In this document: piece by piece, positions 45,308 to 56,144 of the stretch
Numbering within the stretch: position 1 is the stretch's first letter
How the letters are laid out: every line of letters begins with the position of its first letter
NCBI RefSeq assembly: GCF_002964765.1
Contig: NZ_PQCF01000031.1
Span: 183,669-247,668 of the forward strand
Direction of reading: 5' to 3'
From: Pseudoalteromonas sp. T1lg88
GTDB lineage: Bacteria > Pseudomonadota > Gammaproteobacteria > Enterobacterales > Alteromonadaceae
Length of the DNA stretch: 64,000 bases
Made by a program: the position numbers and the translations under genes
The notes under the pieces: model-generated
The model's input: only the letters and a program-made list of their open reading frames with translations
Databases searched by the model: none
What the model was told of the DNA's origin: nothing

Positions 45308-46602
45308 GTGATTGACTGGAATACCCTTAGCCCAGCAGCACAAAAAGTGATGCTACAGCGCCCGGCGGTGAGCGCCGCCGATGACGTACGCCCCGTGTGC
45401 GAGGAAATACTCAAGCGCGTACAAAGCGATGGCGACAGCGCACTTCGCGGCTATGCCAACCGCTTTGATGGCCGTGCAACCGATGCACCGCTGCTTTGCA
45501 GCGACCTTGATTTTGCCGACGCCGAGCAAGCGCTCGATCCCGAACTAAAGGATGCGATAAAACAGGCGTACAATAATATTCGCCGTTTTCACTTGGCCCA
45601 GGTGCCAAAGAACATCAGCCTAAGCACCCAGCCCGGAGTGGCCTGGAGTTGCGCTACCAGGCCATCGACGCCGTCGGCATATACGTGCCAGGCGGCAGTG
45701 CGCCATTGCCTTCCTCGGTATTGATGCAAGGTGTGCTGGCGCAAATTAGCGGCGCGCAGACTGTGGTGCTGGCCACCCCGGTCAAGGGCGATGCTGCTAT
45801 TGCCCCGGCCATCCTCTACGCGGCAAGCCTCTGCGGCATTAAGCTGGTGCTTCAAATCGGTGGCGCACCGGCCATTGCCGCCCTGGCCTACGGCACGGAG
45901 ACCGTGCCCCAGGTGAATAAGATTTTCGGCCCGGGCAATGCCTATGTGACCATGGCCAAGCAATTGTGCGCCCAGCAGGTGCCCGGGTTAGCCATAGATA
46001 TGCCCGCCGGACCTTCGGAATTGTTAGTCATCGCCGATGCACGCGCCAATGGCGAATTTATTGCTGCGGATCTGCTATCTCAGGCGGAGCACGGCCCAGA
46101 CTCTCAGGTTATTCTCCTTAGCGACAGCGCCGAGGTGATCGCAGCGACAGAAAAGGCACTGGCAGAGCAATTAAAAACCCTGCCACGCGCCCAGATTGCC
46201 AAGGCAGCCCTTGAAAACTCAGCACTGTTCAAGGTGCAAAGCATTGCCCAGGCCGTGGAAGTCTCCAATTTATACGGGCCCGAGCACCTGATTCTGCAAC
46301 TTGGCGAAAGCGCCGAGGTCTTGCCTAAGATAAAGAATGTCGGCTCGATTTTTGTCGGCGATTACACCCCTGAATCGGCCGGTGATTATGCCTCTGGCAC
46401 CAATCACGTCTTGCCTACATACGGCTACTCAAAGGTGTATTCAAGCCTGAGCCTGCTGGATTTTTATCGCACCTATACGGTGCAAACCGTCACCAAAAGC
46501 GGTTTGGCCGATTTGGCAAAAGCAATTATTCCCATGGCTGCAGCAGAAGGGCTCGACGCTCACGCCAATGCCGTTCGCATCCGTTTAGGAGAAAAACAGT
46601 GA
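45308..46602 (+). pseudogene. hisD: Histidinol dehydrogenase, interrupted by a one-base frameshift
   Basis: GTG start at 45308 (MIDWNTLSPAAQ), with GGAG in the end of hisG. The frame is correct to about residue 112 (STQPGV), then shifts and ends at 45724; the correct frame resumes as [18 protein letters not shown] from about 45643 to 46602. Reading GCCTGGAG as GCCCTGGAG restores the protein, so one C of a CCC run appears missing. The restored enzyme (about 431 residues) has the normal family features ([42 protein letters not shown]). It makes histidine from histidinol. All other his genes are intact, so sequencing error is the simpler explanation. Confidence 0.9.
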
Positions 46603-47699
46603 GCACCGACGTAAAACAAAGCGATACCCTGACGTTGCCACAAGGCCTATTACCGAAAAATATTGCCGACCTCAGTGCCTACAGCTCGGCAAAGAGTGAA
46701 AAGCTCAGCGGCTCAACCTGGCTCAATGCCAACGAAAGCCCTTATAACCGCGAATATCAACTCAGTGGTCAGGCTCTCAACCGCTACCCGGATCCGCAGC
46801 CGCAGCAGGTGATCCAGGCCTACGCTGACTATGTGGGCTTAGCGCCAGAGCAGGTGGTGATGACCCGAGGCGCCGATGAAGGCATAGAGCTGCTGGTACG
46901 CACCTTCTGCCAGAGCGCAAAGGACAGCATCGCCATTTTTGCGCCCACCTATGGTATGTATAAGGTCACCGCCGACACCCATAATGTCGCGCTCAATACC
47001 CTGAGCCAGGACTTATTGCTCCAAGGCGAGGTGGATGAGATTTGCACCCAGGTTGGCGATGCCAAGCTGGTGTTTATCTGTAACCCCAATAACCCCACCG
47101 GCGCCTTGGTAGGCCAAGATAAAATCGCCGCCATTGCCACGCGCCTAACAAGCAGCGCTCTAGTGGTGGTTGATGAAGCCTATATCGAGTTTTGCCCTGA
47201 GCAAAGTGCGGTTTCTTTACTGGCTGACTACGCCAATGTGGTGGTGCTACGCACCCTGTCCAAAGCTTTTGCTCTGGCGGGTCTGCGCACAGGTTTTACC
47301 CTGGCCAACACCCAGGTCTTGGCACCACTGCGCAAGGTCTTAGCGCCCTACCCGGTTTCCACCGTGGTGGCCGACATCGCCGCACAAGCGCTGAGCACCG
47401 CAAACATAGCGTCAATGCGCCGTCAGGTGGACACTTTAAATGCCCTTAAATCACGCTTGCAACAATGGCTGGAACAAAGCGATGCGGTCACACGGGTGCT
47501 CAAAGGTGAGGGTAACTTTGTCACCTTGCAGCTAAAAGACAAAAACGCCATTGCCATTGCCTATCAGCGGGGCCTGGTCATGCGCCCCTTTACCCTTTAT
47601 GGAGTGGACGATTGGCTGCGTATTTCCATCGGCAATGAGCAGGAGCTCGGTGAGGTCAAAGCCTGGCTGGATTCATTAACCGACTCCACTGCAAACTAA
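46599..47699 (+). CDS. hisC: Histidinol-phosphate aminotransferase
   Basis: 366 residues; GTG start overlapping the hisD stop by four bases. PLP enzyme of fold type [28 protein letters not shown] and the PLP-lysine motif [15 protein letters not shown]. Converts imidazole-acetol phosphate to histidinol phosphate. Confidence 0.97.
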   Translation: MSTDVKQSDTLTLPQGLLPKNIADLSAYSSAKSEKLSGSTWLNANESPYNREYQLSGQALNRYPDPQPQQVIQAYADYVGLAPEQVVMTRGADEGIELLVRTFCQSAKDSIAIFAPTYGMYKVTADTHNVALNTLSQDLLLQGEVDEICTQVGDAKLVFICNPNNPTGALVGQDKIAAIATRLTSSALVVVDEAYIEFCPEQSAVSLLADYANVVVLRTLSKAFALAGLRTGFTLANTQVLAPLRKVLAPYPVSTVVADIAAQALSTANIASMRRQVDTLNALKSRLQQWLEQSDAVTRVLKGEGNFVTLQLKDKNAIAIAYQRGLVMRPFTLYGVDDWLRISIGNEQELGEVKAWLDSLTDSTAN

Positions 47700-47725
47700 T
47701 AACAAGGCACTTTTTAGGAACTAAT

Positions 47726-48787
47726 ATGAGCAACCCCTATTTATTTATTGACCGCGACGGCACTCTGATTGAAGAGCCTATCAGCGATAAGCAAGTCGAC
47801 AGCCTAGAGAAATTAGCCTTGTTACCCGGTGTTATCCCAGCGATGCTCGCCCTGCAAGCGGCCGGCTATCGCCTGGTGATGGTGTCTAACCAAGATGGCC
47901 TGGGCACGGACAGTTTCCCGCAGGCGGACTTCGACGCGCCGCACAACAAAATGATGGAGCTATTTACCTCCCAAGGCATTCACTTTGAAGACGTGCTGAT
48001 CTGCCCGCACTTCGATTGCGACAACTGCCAATGCCGTAAACCAAAAACCGGTTTGCTGGTCGACTTAATGCGCTCAGGCAAGGTGGATATCGCCAACTCC
48101 TATGTCATTGGTGACCGTCAGACCGATATTCAATTGGCCGAAAACCTCTGTATGCAGGGCATCTTGTATCAGGATAACTGGGCGCAAATAGTCACTCGCT
48201 TGACTACCGCCGACCGCCAAGGCGCCGTCAGCCGCGACACCAAGGAAACGAAAATTGCCGTGGCACTGAACCTGGATGCCAATAAAAGTGGCGAAATCAG
48301 CACTGGGCTGGGCTTTTTCGACCATATGCTTGATCAGATCCGCACCCACGCCAATATTTACCTGGATATTAAGGCCAGCGGCGATTTGCACATAGACGAG
48401 CACCACCTGGTCGAAGATGTGGGCATCGCCTTGGGTCAGGCGCTGCGCCAGGCTCTTGGCACCAAGTCGCAAATTGCTCGCTATGGCTTTGCTCTGCCGA
48501 TGGACGAGTGCAAGGCCGAAGCGCAAATCGACTTATCCGGTCGCGCTTCGTTTGTGTTAAATGCCGATTTTAGCCGTGAAAAAGTCGGCGATATGGATGT
48601 ACAAATGGTGGAACACTTTTTTAAAAGCCTTAGCGATAACGCCGCCCTGTCGCTGATTTTAAGTGTCACGCCTGGGAATTGTCACCACCAGGTTGAGGGC
48701 CTGTTTAAGGCCTTCGCCAGGGCGCTGCGCATGGCCATCAGCAAAGACAGCTCGCAACAAATGGCCAGCTCCAAGGGGGTTTTATGA
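47726..48787 (+). CDS. hisB: Bifunctional histidinol-phosphatase/imidazoleglycerol-phosphate dehydratase
   Basis: 353 residues. N-terminal HAD phosphatase (about 1-165) with [10 protein letters not shown] and the zinc cluster [16 protein letters not shown]-terminal dehydratase (about 170-353) with [28 protein letters not shown] and the EHFFKSL region with metal-binding histidines. The fused form is typical of gammaproteobacteria. Confidence 0.97.
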   Translation: MSNPYLFIDRDGTLIEEPISDKQVDSLEKLALLPGVIPAMLALQAAGYRLVMVSNQDGLGTDSFPQADFDAPHNKMMELFTSQGIHFEDVLICPHFDCDNCQCRKPKTGLLVDLMRSGKVDIANSYVIGDRQTDIQLAENLCMQGILYQDNWAQIVTRLTTADRQGAVSRDTKETKIAVALNLDANKSGEISTGLGFFDHMLDQIRTHANIYLDIKASGDLHIDEHHLVEDVGIALGQALRQALGTKSQIARYGFALPMDECKAEAQIDLSGRASFVLNADFSREKVGDMDVQMVEHFFKSLSDNAALSLILSVTPGNCHHQVEGLFKAFARALRMAISKDSSQQMASSKGVL

Positions 48788-49374
48788 TAGCCATAATCAA
48801 CACCGGCTGCGCCAATATCAATTCGGTGCGCTTTGCTTTTGAGCGTTTGCATACTCAGGTTGATGTGATCACCGACGCCGAGCAACTAAGCCGCTATGAA
48901 CGCGCTGTATTACCGGGAGTGGGCCATGCCAAGGTTGCCATGGCGCGCCTGATTAACGGCGGCTGGCAAGAAGCCATTAAGGAATACCAAAGGCCATTAC
49001 TGGGCATTTGTTTGGGCATGCAGTTGCAGTGCGAGCACACGGCCGAGGGCGACACCCCCTGTTTAGGCATCATTCCCGGCGCCGTCGGCGAGCTTGAGGT
49101 GGGGAATTTAAGTGCCCCGCACATGGGCTGGAATACCCTAAAGATCACCAAAACGCACCCACTGACCAAGGGTGTTAAGGATGACGATCAGGTGTACTTT
49201 GTGCACAGCTTCGCCCATGGCTGTAACCATGCAACCCTGGCCACCAGCGAATACGGCCAAACGTTTTCGGCCATGGTCGCCCAGGACAACTACGCCGGGA
49301 TGCAATTTCACCCGGAGCGCAGCGCCAAAGTGGGCGCGCGCTTACTGCAAAACTTTATTGACTGGCAGCTTTGA
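48784..49374 (+). CDS. hisH: Imidazole glycerol phosphate synthase, glutaminase subunit
   Basis: 196 residues; ATGA overlap with hisB. Class I amidotransferase with nucleophile Cys in [11 protein letters not shown] and His/Glu in MQFHPERS. Supplies ammonia to HisF. Confidence 0.97.
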   Translation: MIAIINTGCANINSVRFAFERLHTQVDVITDAEQLSRYERAVLPGVGHAKVAMARLINGGWQEAIKEYQRPLLGICLGMQLQCEHTAEGDTPCLGIIPGAVGELEVGNLSAPHMGWNTLKITKTHPLTKGVKDDDQVYFVHSFAHGCNHATLATSEYGQTFSAMVAQDNYAGMQFHPERSAKVGARLLQNFIDWQL

Positions 49375-49383
49375 GGACGCATT

Positions 49384-50118
49384 ATGATTATTCCAGCATT
49401 AGATGTATTACAACAACAAATCGTGCGTTTATTTCAGGGCAAATACGACACCGCCCAGTTCTATCCCTTTGACTTGGCCGAACGGCTAATGGAATACCAG
49501 CAACAAGGCGCACAAAAGTTGCACTTGGTTGATTTAGAAGGGGCGCGAGATCCAAGCAAAAAGCAATGGCGACAAATTCAGGCAGCCACCAAGGCGCTCA
49601 ACGTCGGCTATCAGGTCGGCGGCGGTATTCGCACCGGCCAGGATATCGAGCAGTGGCTTGAGGCCGGCGCCGCTCAGGTGGTGATTGGCTCCAAAGCAGT
49701 CAATAACCAAGAGCAAGTGGCAAGCTGGATAAACCAATACGGTGCACCGAAATTTGTCATTGCCTTGGATGTGAATAACACCGAAAAGGGCTGGATGCCC
49801 GCCACCCATGGCTGGCTGGAAAGTGGTGATGTCTCCTTGTTTGAGCTTATCGACTTTTACACCGAAATTGGGGTGCAAGACTTTTTATGCACCGACATCA
49901 GCAAAGACGGCACCATGAGCGGCCCTTCCTTTGCTTTGTACGAGCAACTGCAGACGCATAACCCCAGTCTGCGCATTCAGGCCTCCGGTGGCGTCAGCTC
50001 ATTAGCGGATATTCGTCGCTTAAAAGAAATTGGCACCCAAGGGGTGATCTTGGGTAAATCCCTGCTTGATGGCGCCTTTACGGTTGAGGAGGCACTAGCA
50101 TGTTATCAAAACGCATAA
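49384..50118 (+). CDS. hisA: Phosphoribosylformimino-AICAR-P isomerase
   Basis: 244 residues, (beta/alpha)8 barrel. [18 protein letters not shown] carries the catalytic Asp; [13 protein letters not shown] and the phosphate-binding ASGGVSS follow. The family's usual ID motif is here LD. It lies 9 bases after hisH and overlaps hisF by 19 bases. Confidence 0.97.
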   Translation: MIIPALDVLQQQIVRLFQGKYDTAQFYPFDLAERLMEYQQQGAQKLHLVDLEGARDPSKKQWRQIQAATKALNVGYQVGGGIRTGQDIEQWLEAGAAQVVIGSKAVNNQEQVASWINQYGAPKFVIALDVNNTEKGWMPATHGWLESGDVSLFELIDFYTEIGVQDFLCTDISKDGTMSGPSFALYEQLQTHNPSLRIQASGGVSSLADIRRLKEIGTQGVILGKSLLDGAFTVEEALACYQNA

Positions 50119-50879
50119 TCCCCTGTTTGGATGTGAAAGACGGTCAGGTCGTTAAGGGCGTACAGTTTAAAGGCCATGAAATCGTCGGCGATATTCTTGA
50201 GTTGGCCAAGGCCTACAGCGATGCGGGCGCCGATGAGCTGGTGTTTTATGAAATCAGCGCCAGCGTGGAAAAACGCCTGCTTGATGTGAATTGGGTCGAG
50301 CATATAGCTCGTCATATCGATATTCCGTTTTGCGTTGCCGGTGGCATCAAGTCCGTCGCCGATGCCGCGCGGGTGCTTGAAAGCGGTGCCGATAAAATCA
50401 GTATCAATAGCCCGGCCATTGCCCGTCCCGAGCTTATTCGCGAGTTACACGACGAATTTGGCAAACAATGCGTGGTGGTGGGCATCGACAGCTTTTTCGA
50501 TGCCCACAGTGGCGAGTATCTGGTCTATCAGCTTACCGGCGATCCCAACAGCTCGTCTCGCACCCGCTACAATACCCTGGAATGGGTTGAGCAAGTGCAG
50601 GCCCTCGGCGCCGGTGAAATCGTACTAAACTGTATGAACCAAGATGGTGTGCGCAAGGGATACGACATTGAACAATTGGCTAAAGTACGGGATATCTGCC
50701 ACGTGCCCTTAATCGCCTCCGGTGGCGCCGGAAAAATCAGCGACTTCAGTGAGGTATTTAAAAAGGCCCAGGTCGATGGCGCCCTCGCCGCCAGCGTATT
50801 TCATAAGAACCTGATAAATATTAACGAATTAAAACAACACCTAGCCGATAACAAGATAGCGACTCGATTATGCGAATAG
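50100..50879 (+). CDS. hisF: Imidazole glycerol phosphate synthase, cyclase subunit
   Basis: 259 residues. [18 protein letters not shown] holds the catalytic Asp11; [14 protein letters not shown] holds the second Asp; [11 protein letters not shown] binds phosphate. Forms imidazole glycerol phosphate and AICAR with HisH. Overlaps hisI by ten bases. Confidence 0.98.
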   Translation: MLSKRIIPCLDVKDGQVVKGVQFKGHEIVGDILELAKAYSDAGADELVFYEISASVEKRLLDVNWVEHIARHIDIPFCVAGGIKSVADAARVLESGADKISINSPAIARPELIRELHDEFGKQCVVVGIDSFFDAHSGEYLVYQLTGDPNSSSRTRYNTLEWVEQVQALGAGEIVLNCMNQDGVRKGYDIEQLAKVRDICHVPLIASGGAGKISDFSEVFKKAQVDGALAASVFHKNLININELKQHLADNKIATRLCE

Positions 50880-51478
50880 ATATTAGCAATGTAAGCGATG
50901 TGAATTTTGCCAAGTGCCCTTTGATCCCAGCCCTGGTACAGGACTTTATTACCGGGCAAATTCTCATGCAGGGGTTTATGGATCAGGCGGCACTCACCCA
51001 CACCCTGGAGCAAAAGAAAGTCACCTTTTACTCCCGTTCAAAACAGCGTCTGTGGACCAAGGGCGAAAGCTCCGGTCACTTTTTAGAAGTTGAAGCAATC
51101 TACACCGATTGCGATCAGGACTCGATTCTGATCATGGCCTACCCACAAGGCCCCACCTGTCACCTCGGCACCCAAAGTTGCTTTGGCGATGCCAAGCCCA
51201 GTTTGGGCTTTTTAGCCGAGCTGGAGCAAATCATCATCGACCGTAAGGATGCGGATCCACAAACGAGCTACACAGCATCACTGTTTGCCAAGGAGCTCAG
51301 CCGCAGTTGCCAGAAGGTAGGCGAAGAAGGGGTTGAGGTCGCCTTGGCGGCGATGAAAAACGACAATAACGAGCTCACCGATGAAGCCGCCGATCTCCTG
51401 TATCACTTAATTGTGTTGCTGCAGCGCCAAGGCTTATCCTTAGGAGATGTGGTAGCGCGGTTGCAGTCTCGGCATTAG
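50870..51478 (+). CDS. hisI: Bifunctional phosphoribosyl-AMP cyclohydrolase/phosphoribosyl-ATP pyrophosphatase
   Basis: 202 residues. Cyclohydrolase half (about 1-110) with [16 protein letters not shown] and the zinc motif DCDQDSILI; pyrophosphatase half with [15 protein letters not shown] and [13 protein letters not shown] (helical MazG-like). Last gene of the operon. Confidence 0.97.
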   Translation: MRIDISNVSDVNFAKCPLIPALVQDFITGQILMQGFMDQAALTHTLEQKKVTFYSRSKQRLWTKGESSGHFLEVEAIYTDCDQDSILIMAYPQGPTCHLGTQSCFGDAKPSLGFLAELEQIIIDRKDADPQTSYTASLFAKELSRSCQKVGEEGVEVALAAMKNDNNELTDEAADLLYHLIVLLQRQGLSLGDVVARLQSRH

Positions 51479-51544
51479 CCGGGTCAGCGCCCCAAAAAGG
51501 CCGCACTTGTAAGTAAATAGCTGTTTAGGTGGGCAATTATTCAC

Positions 51545-51584
51545 TCTCTGGGTGTTTTACATTGCCACACCGCCCAGAGATTTT
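51545..51584 (+). terminator. Possible his operon terminator
   Basis: Stem TCTCTGGG/CCCAGAGA (8 bp) with a 20-base loop, followed by TTTTG, about 65 bases after hisI. Confidence 0.5.
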
Positions 51585-51621
51585 GTATGCTTAGGCTACT
51601 ACAAATAAGGACCTGTTTGCC

Positions 51622-52128
51622 ATGAAAGCAATTTACCCAGCATTAGCGGCCGTTATTCTCCTCGCCGGCTGCGCCAGCCCAGCGCAAAAACAGCAACAAA
51701 CCTATGTCGATAACCTTTCATCCTGCGACAAAATCCAAGCCTTGATGTCGGCCTATGACAATCAGTTTGATGGTTTGAAAATGGCACGCACCCAGTCCAA
51801 GTTTATCGACAGCTGGCAGGCCCGTTATCACCTGGTGGGCGACAGCTGCCAGATCAGCGCCCTGCACGAGCGCACCTATGCCTATAGCTGCCAGCAAACC
51901 TACGCGGATAAAGACGGAGCCCTGGCAATCCACCAAAAAGCATCGGATTTTACTCGCCAATGCTTAGGCGAAGGCTGGTATGAGCAACAAAAAGAGTCTG
52001 AAAACTCACTGCGCACCACCTTCGTAAAAGACGACGAGACTCCGTCTGTGTCCATCCATACCGGCAAGTCGCTGTCGCGCAAAACCCCTTGGATGACGTC
52101 GTACGATATCGGCAAGGTAAAGAAATAA
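51622..52128 (+). CDS. Small lipoprotein of unknown function
   Basis: 168 residues; AAGGA upstream. Lipobox LLAGCAS (Cys17). The mature part is mostly helical with three to four conserved-looking Cys (SSCDKIQ, GDSCQIS, YSCQQTY, RQCLGEGWY) that could form two disulfides, and a basic, Ser-rich tail. I do not recognise the family. Confidence 0.75.
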   Translation: MKAIYPALAAVILLAGCASPAQKQQQTYVDNLSSCDKIQALMSAYDNQFDGLKMARTQSKFIDSWQARYHLVGDSCQISALHERTYAYSCQQTYADKDGALAIHQKASDFTRQCLGEGWYEQQKESENSLRTTFVKDDETPSVSIHTGKSLSRKTPWMTSYDIGKVKK

Positions 52129-52146
52129 CGCCTAAATGCACAGCAG

Positions 52147-52173
52147 AAAAAAGCCGAAGTCAGTCTTCGGCTT
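52147..52173. terminator. Hairpin after the lipoprotein gene
   Basis: Stem AAGCCGAAG/CTTCGGCTT with a TCAGT loop. The better U-run is on the minus strand, so it may also stop transcripts coming from the methyltransferase gene. Confidence 0.6.
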
Positions 52174-52201
52174 ATCGAAATAACAAAGGAAGTGTTTCAG
52201 G

Positions 52202-52399
52202 ATGAGAAAGGATATCTACAATAACGGCAAGCATGCATTAGTCATTGCTGCAGGCACGGCCATTTACCAAACCATAGTTGCCACGCACACACCCATCGAT
52301 TTCTATCGCCCCATCTATATCGGCCTTATTGCCTTTATTCTGCTTAGTATTGGCAGCATCATTAAAACACTGCTACTTCAGCGAGCGTCGCGACCATAA
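52202..52399 (+). CDS. Small membrane protein, two helices
   Basis: 65 residues. Two likely membrane segments (about 10-27 and 38-59) around a short loop with HTPIDFYRP, and a basic tail. AAGGAAG lies about ten bases upstream. No family recognised; it converges with the methyltransferase gene, with three bases between the stops. Confidence 0.6.
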   Translation: MRKDIYNNGKHALVIAAGTAIYQTIVATHTPIDFYRPIYIGLIAFILLSIGSIIKTLLLQRASRP

Positions 52400-52402
52400 G
52401 CG

Positions 52403-53179
52403 TTATTCCGCAATTTTACGAGCCTTGACCCCATACACCAAGGGCACTTGCTGGCCGTTATGTAACTTCTGATAACCACGACCGGGCACCGGCTCTAACC
52501 CCTCAAAACAATTGTAGGGGCTGTAGGGATATTCGTTAAAGGCTTCGATGCTTAGGCCCGCACCTATTAAGGCGCTCATCACCTCGCTGAGCGAATGCGA
52601 CCAGCACACGGTCGTTGAGGTGGTGCCATCACAATTTTCCGTGTAGGTGCCTTCTTCCTCCACATCGGGCTGCTCACTTGGAAAATAGGCGTAGCCGCTA
52701 AGCACATCGTTAATGGGATGAAACTCTACCAGGTGAAACTCCCCGCCTACTTTCAAGGCTGCGGCTATGGTCTGGGCCCACAGGGTTAAATCCGGTAACC
52801 AGCAAATGGTGCCGTAGGAGGTAAACACCAGATCGTACTGCTGGGTATTTTCCTGGCCAAAGCGATAGATATCCGCTTCGATAAACTGAGCGTCCAGCCC
52901 TAAGGCATGTTTCAAGGCGTTGGCCTGGGCGATGGCTTGCGAGGATAAATCGACCCCGGTCACCTTTGCCCCTAGGCGTGCCCAGGACAAGGTATCTTGA
53001 CCAAAGTGACATTGCAGGTGAAGCAGGGACTTACCGGTCACATCACCTACCTGTTCACGTTCAATGGGATTAAGGGAACAGCGGCCATTTTTAAAAGCCT
53101 CAACGCCGTAAAATTCAGACGCTATATGCACCTGAGTTCTTTTATCCCAAGCGGCCTTATTAATTTGCAAATAATCCAT
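52403..53179 (-). CDS. SAM-dependent methyltransferase
   Basis: 258 residues; AGGA upstream of the ATG. Class I fold: motif I LLHLQCHFGQDTLSWARLG (E/D-x-G-x-G replaced by HLQCHFGQ), Asp in VTGVDLSSQAI, and a post-I segment FIEADIY. The H-L-Q-C-H-F-G-Q signature is common in a family of uncharacterised small-molecule methyltransferases. The substrate is unknown. Confidence 0.85.
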   Translation of the reverse strand: MDYLQINKAAWDKRTQVHIASEFYGVEAFKNGRCSLNPIEREQVGDVTGKSLLHLQCHFGQDTLSWARLGAKVTGVDLSSQAIAQANALKHALGLDAQFIEADIYRFGQENTQQYDLVFTSYGTICWLPDLTLWAQTIAAALKVGGEFHLVEFHPINDVLSGYAYFPSEQPDVEEEGTYTENCDGTTSTTVCWSHSLSEVMSALIGAGLSIEAFNEYPYSPYNCFEGLEPVPGRGYQKLHNGQQVPLVYGVKARKIAE

Positions 53180-53250
53180 GGTGTTTCCTGTTGTTATATT
53201 TTCACCCGTTTGCTTGCCTCAAATTAGCTCGCTATCGACTCAAGAGTTTT

Positions 53251-54138
53251 TTACTGTGCGGACCAACTCTCACAAAAGCGCATAAACTGCTTAAGTAACG
53301 GGCTTTGATATTTTTCTTTATGGTATAACAGCCAATAATCCCGTGTAAGTGTGATTGGCAAGTTCAATATGCTCACCCGCTTTAACTGTTCAGCCTGGCT
53401 CAAGGCTCGGCGTGACAAACAGGTAATGCCGAGCCCGGCGGCGGTGCTGTTAATAATGGCCGAGGTGCTATTGAGCTCAAACGCCAGTTGCCACTTGCTT
53501 AATCGGGCGCCAAGGTGATTTAGAAAGTATTCCCGGGTACCTGAGCCGGGCTCACGTAACAGCCAATGCTGCTGCTCCAGATCCGCTAGCGTGGGCGCCG
53601 ACAACTGCGCCAGCGGATGCTGCGGATGGCAGGCCACCACCATCTCATCGCCCAGCCAGGGAATACTATGAAGCTCACCATGATGAACCCTGCCCTCTAC
53701 CAGGCCGATATCGAGCTCAAACTCACACAACTTCTGGCATATCTGCGCGGTATTGGCGATATACAAGGTCTGCTCGAGATGACCCGAGGTGGTACGAAAA
53801 TCTCGCAATAAAAACGGCGCGACCTGATTGCCTAGGGTATCACTGGCACCGATGTTTAACTTGCCGGTGATCGCGCCCTGCTGACTAAACAAATGCTCAA
53901 TATCCTGACTGCGCGCCAGCAATTCATCCGCAAGGGGCAATAAGCGACGCCCCTGCTCATTGATCAGTAAGCGGTTATTGTGACGATCAAAAAGCTGCTG
54001 TCCCAGTTGCTTCTCAAGCTCACTCAGCGCCATGCTGACCGCCGGCTTAGATAAACATAGCTTCTCGGCGGCGCTGGTGATACTGAGTTCCTGAGCCACG
54101 GCCACAAACACCCGCAATTGTCGTAACGCAATATTCAT
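53251..54138 (-). CDS. LysR-family transcriptional regulator
   Basis: 295 residues. N-terminal winged helix-turn-helix (about 1-60; SITSAAEKLCLSKPAVSMAL) and a substrate-binding domain from about 90. The YeiE/CysB-like motifs include VVACHPQHPLA and LREPGSGTREYF. It is divergent from a TDT-family transporter, the usual arrangement in which a LysR protein controls its neighbour. Confidence 0.92.
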   Translation of the reverse strand: MNIALRQLRVFVAVAQELSITSAAEKLCLSKPAVSMALSELEKQLGQQLFDRHNNRLLINEQGRRLLPLADELLARSQDIEHLFSQQGAITGKLNIGASDTLGNQVAPFLLRDFRTTSGHLEQTLYIANTAQICQKLCEFELDIGLVEGRVHHGELHSIPWLGDEMVVACHPQHPLAQLSAPTLADLEQQHWLLREPGSGTREYFLNHLGARLSKWQLAFELNSTSAIINSTAAGLGITCLSRRALSQAEQLKRVSILNLPITLTRDYWLLYHKEKYQSPLLKQFMRFCESWSAQ

Positions 54139-54148
54139 GCGCCCCCTG

Positions 54149-54163
54149 TTAAGTATTACTTAA
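54149..54163. promoter_or_regulatory. Candidate LysR-type binding site
   Basis: TTAAGT-ATT-ACTTAA, a perfect inverted repeat of T-N11-A form, ten bases upstream of the lysR start and 104 bases before the divergent transporter: a position suited to autoregulation and activation of the neighbour. Confidence 0.55.
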
Positions 54164-54266
54164 AGATATGCTAAATATTTTAAAATATATTAAACCAACA
54201 TTTCCCCTTACACTAGTGCCCAAATCGCGCGACTCGCCGATGGAATAAACACTCAAAGGGCTAAGC

Positions 54267-55247
54267 ATGACCATAAGTGAACGACAATCCAGGTTAACCA
54301 AGGTACCTACTCCCTTATCAGGGTTAGCCCTGGGGATAGCCTCATTGGGCTGGTGTTGGGAGAACGCCGCCGCTTTGAACGGCCTGGCGCAAGCCTCAGG
54401 GGCCTTAATCGCAACGGCGTTATTGCTGCTGGTACTGGCCAAGTTTCTCACTCATCCCCTTACCTTGCGGGAAGACTTGCGTCATCCGGTGACAGGGAGC
54501 GTGTTGCCCACCTTTACTATGGCCACCATGGTGGTATCGAACGCCTTGGGCGCGCTCACCCCTGCGCTCGCTCAAGGACTCTGGCTAGTGGCCGTGCTGT
54601 TGCACTGCGTGTTCTTCGCACTGTTTGTGTACCACCGTTTAAGCGACTTTCAACTGGATCACATGGTGCCAAGCTGGTTTATCCCGCCCATCGGCATTAT
54701 TGTTGCTGACGTCACCTTTCCCGGCGGCACGCTGCGCCCTTTAGCAGAAGCTTTACTGATTTTTGGTATGGCCATGTATGCCCTGATGCTGCCGCTTATG
54801 CTCTATCGCTTACTCTTTAATGAACAGGTTGCCGATGCCGCCAAGCCCACCTTGGCCGTGCTGGCAGCGCCTGCGAGTCTGTCACTGGCCGGTTATCTTT
54901 CCTTGGTTCACGGTCCTTCGCCGCTGGTGATAGGTGTGTTGCTCACCCTGGCGGTACTGATGACATCCGTGGTGTATCTGGCATTTTTTAAGCTCCTTCG
55001 CCTGCCCTTTAGCCCAGGTTACGCTGCCTTTACCTTTCCGCTGGTGATAGGTGCCAGCGCACTGTTTAAAGTCGCGGATTGGATGACAGTCACTGGCTGG
55101 CAAGCAAAAGAAATTGGCTGGGTAATATCCTTGGCCCAGCTTGAATTAATGGTAGCCACCTCGATTGTTGTGTATGTCTGCGGCTGCTATTTACACCATT
55201 ATCGCCCCCAGGCAAGCGAGGTGAAATCCAGCGCAACGCCCATTTAA
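54267..55247 (+). CDS. TDT-family (SLAC1/TehA-like) membrane transporter
   Basis: 326 residues with about ten membrane helices; AAGGG precedes the ATG. PTPLSGLALGIASLGWCW at the N-terminus and FFALFVYHRLSDF and HMVPSWFIPPIGIIVAD are typical of the tellurite-resistance/dicarboxylate transporter family. The family includes anion channels and malate or sulfite exporters; the substrate here cannot be assigned. Probably controlled by the divergent LysR regulator. Confidence 0.88.
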   Translation: MTISERQSRLTKVPTPLSGLALGIASLGWCWENAAALNGLAQASGALIATALLLLVLAKFLTHPLTLREDLRHPVTGSVLPTFTMATMVVSNALGALTPALAQGLWLVAVLLHCVFFALFVYHRLSDFQLDHMVPSWFIPPIGIIVADVTFPGGTLRPLAEALLIFGMAMYALMLPLMLYRLLFNEQVADAAKPTLAVLAAPASLSLAGYLSLVHGPSPLVIGVLLTLAVLMTSVVYLAFFKLLRLPFSPGYAAFTFPLVIGASALFKVADWMTVTGWQAKEIGWVISLAQLELMVATSIVVYVCGCYLHHYRPQASEVKSSATPI

Positions 55248-55301
55248 CTGCCGTCATCGGGAAGCGCCATGGCGCTAATAAACGTGGGTGGTGAACAGCA
55301 C

Positions 55302-55334
55302 AAAAAAAAGCGCTCCTAAGAAAAGGAGCGCTTT
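55302..55334 (-). terminator. Terminator of the fasciclin-domain gene
   Basis: Stem AAAGCGCTCCT/AGGAGCGCTTT (11 bp), six-base loop, long U-run on the minus strand. Confidence 0.87.
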
Positions 55335-55358
55335 AACTGAGGACAGTGATTACCATCA

Positions 55359-55919
55359 CTAAGGAATGAGTACGGTGTCAATGATGTGCACCATGCCGTC
55401 TGCCAAGCGATTGTCTATGTTCACTAGGCCGGCTTCAGAACCATTGGCAATGATCAGGCCACTGTCGAACATAATGGTGTTGCCATCGAGCATGGTTAAC
55501 TGTTTCGCTCTCACTACCGAGCGAGAATTACGCACCCCATCGGTCACATGATAGGCAAGCACCCCGGCCACCCCTTCAACACCCAACAAATTTACCACGG
55601 CGTTGTAAGCATCCTCGTCATTGTCCGTGTTGGTGAGGTTGTAAAATGCCTGGTCGTTTGGCGCAAATACGGTGAAGTCGGTGCCATCGAAAATTCCTAT
55701 GGTGTTGGTATCGATCAGCGCTGCAACCAAGATATCGAAATCACCGCCATTATCGTCAAAGTCAAACGGGCTGCCAGAAGCGCCAACGGCAAATTCAACT
55801 ATGCTGGCTGGCGACTTATCGGCCCATTTGGGGGTATCGGCCATAGCCGGCGACGCCAGGGTGGCGCTCAGCGCTGCGGCAATAAGGGTGGTGTGTAAAG
55901 AGCGGGCTAGAGAATTCAT
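55359..55919 (-). CDS. Secreted fasciclin (FAS1) domain protein
   Basis: 186 residues; AAGGA upstream. Signal peptide (AMA-DTP) and one FAS1 domain (about 55-185) with the H1 motif DFTVFAPNDQAFYNL, the YHV region (VLAYHVTDGV) and the H2 end ADGMVHIIDTVLIP. FAS1 proteins mediate adhesion or extracellular binding; the partner is unknown. Monocistronic. Confidence 0.9.
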   Translation of the reverse strand: MNSLARSLHTTLIAAALSATLASPAMADTPKWADKSPASIVEFAVGASGSPFDFDDNGGDFDILVAALIDTNTIGIFDGTDFTVFAPNDQAFYNLTNTDNDEDAYNAVVNLLGVEGVAGVLAYHVTDGVRNSRSVVRAKQLTMLDGNTIMFDSGLIIANGSEAGLVNIDNRLADGMVHIIDTVLIP

Positions 55920-56144
55920 GGTCTGAGTCCTTATACATGTCTGATAAAGGGAGATTCACATTCACTACAGCCATCTCTACGTGTCTATTATTCAATCAGA
56001 TCACATTTTTCTTTTAGACCTGCTTCCCCCCCCATAACACTATGGACACTCAGACCTTTAACGTAACCACCCTGTCATCTCGAATACACAGCTATGACTT
56101 ATTCCTATCCCATACTGGCGCCAAGACAATCGGTGGAGAGCATG

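Noticed and set aside
45600-45730. Programmed frameshift in hisD
   Set aside because: No slippery heptamer, internal Shine-Dalgarno or pseudoknot at the junction; HisD is not known to use recoding.
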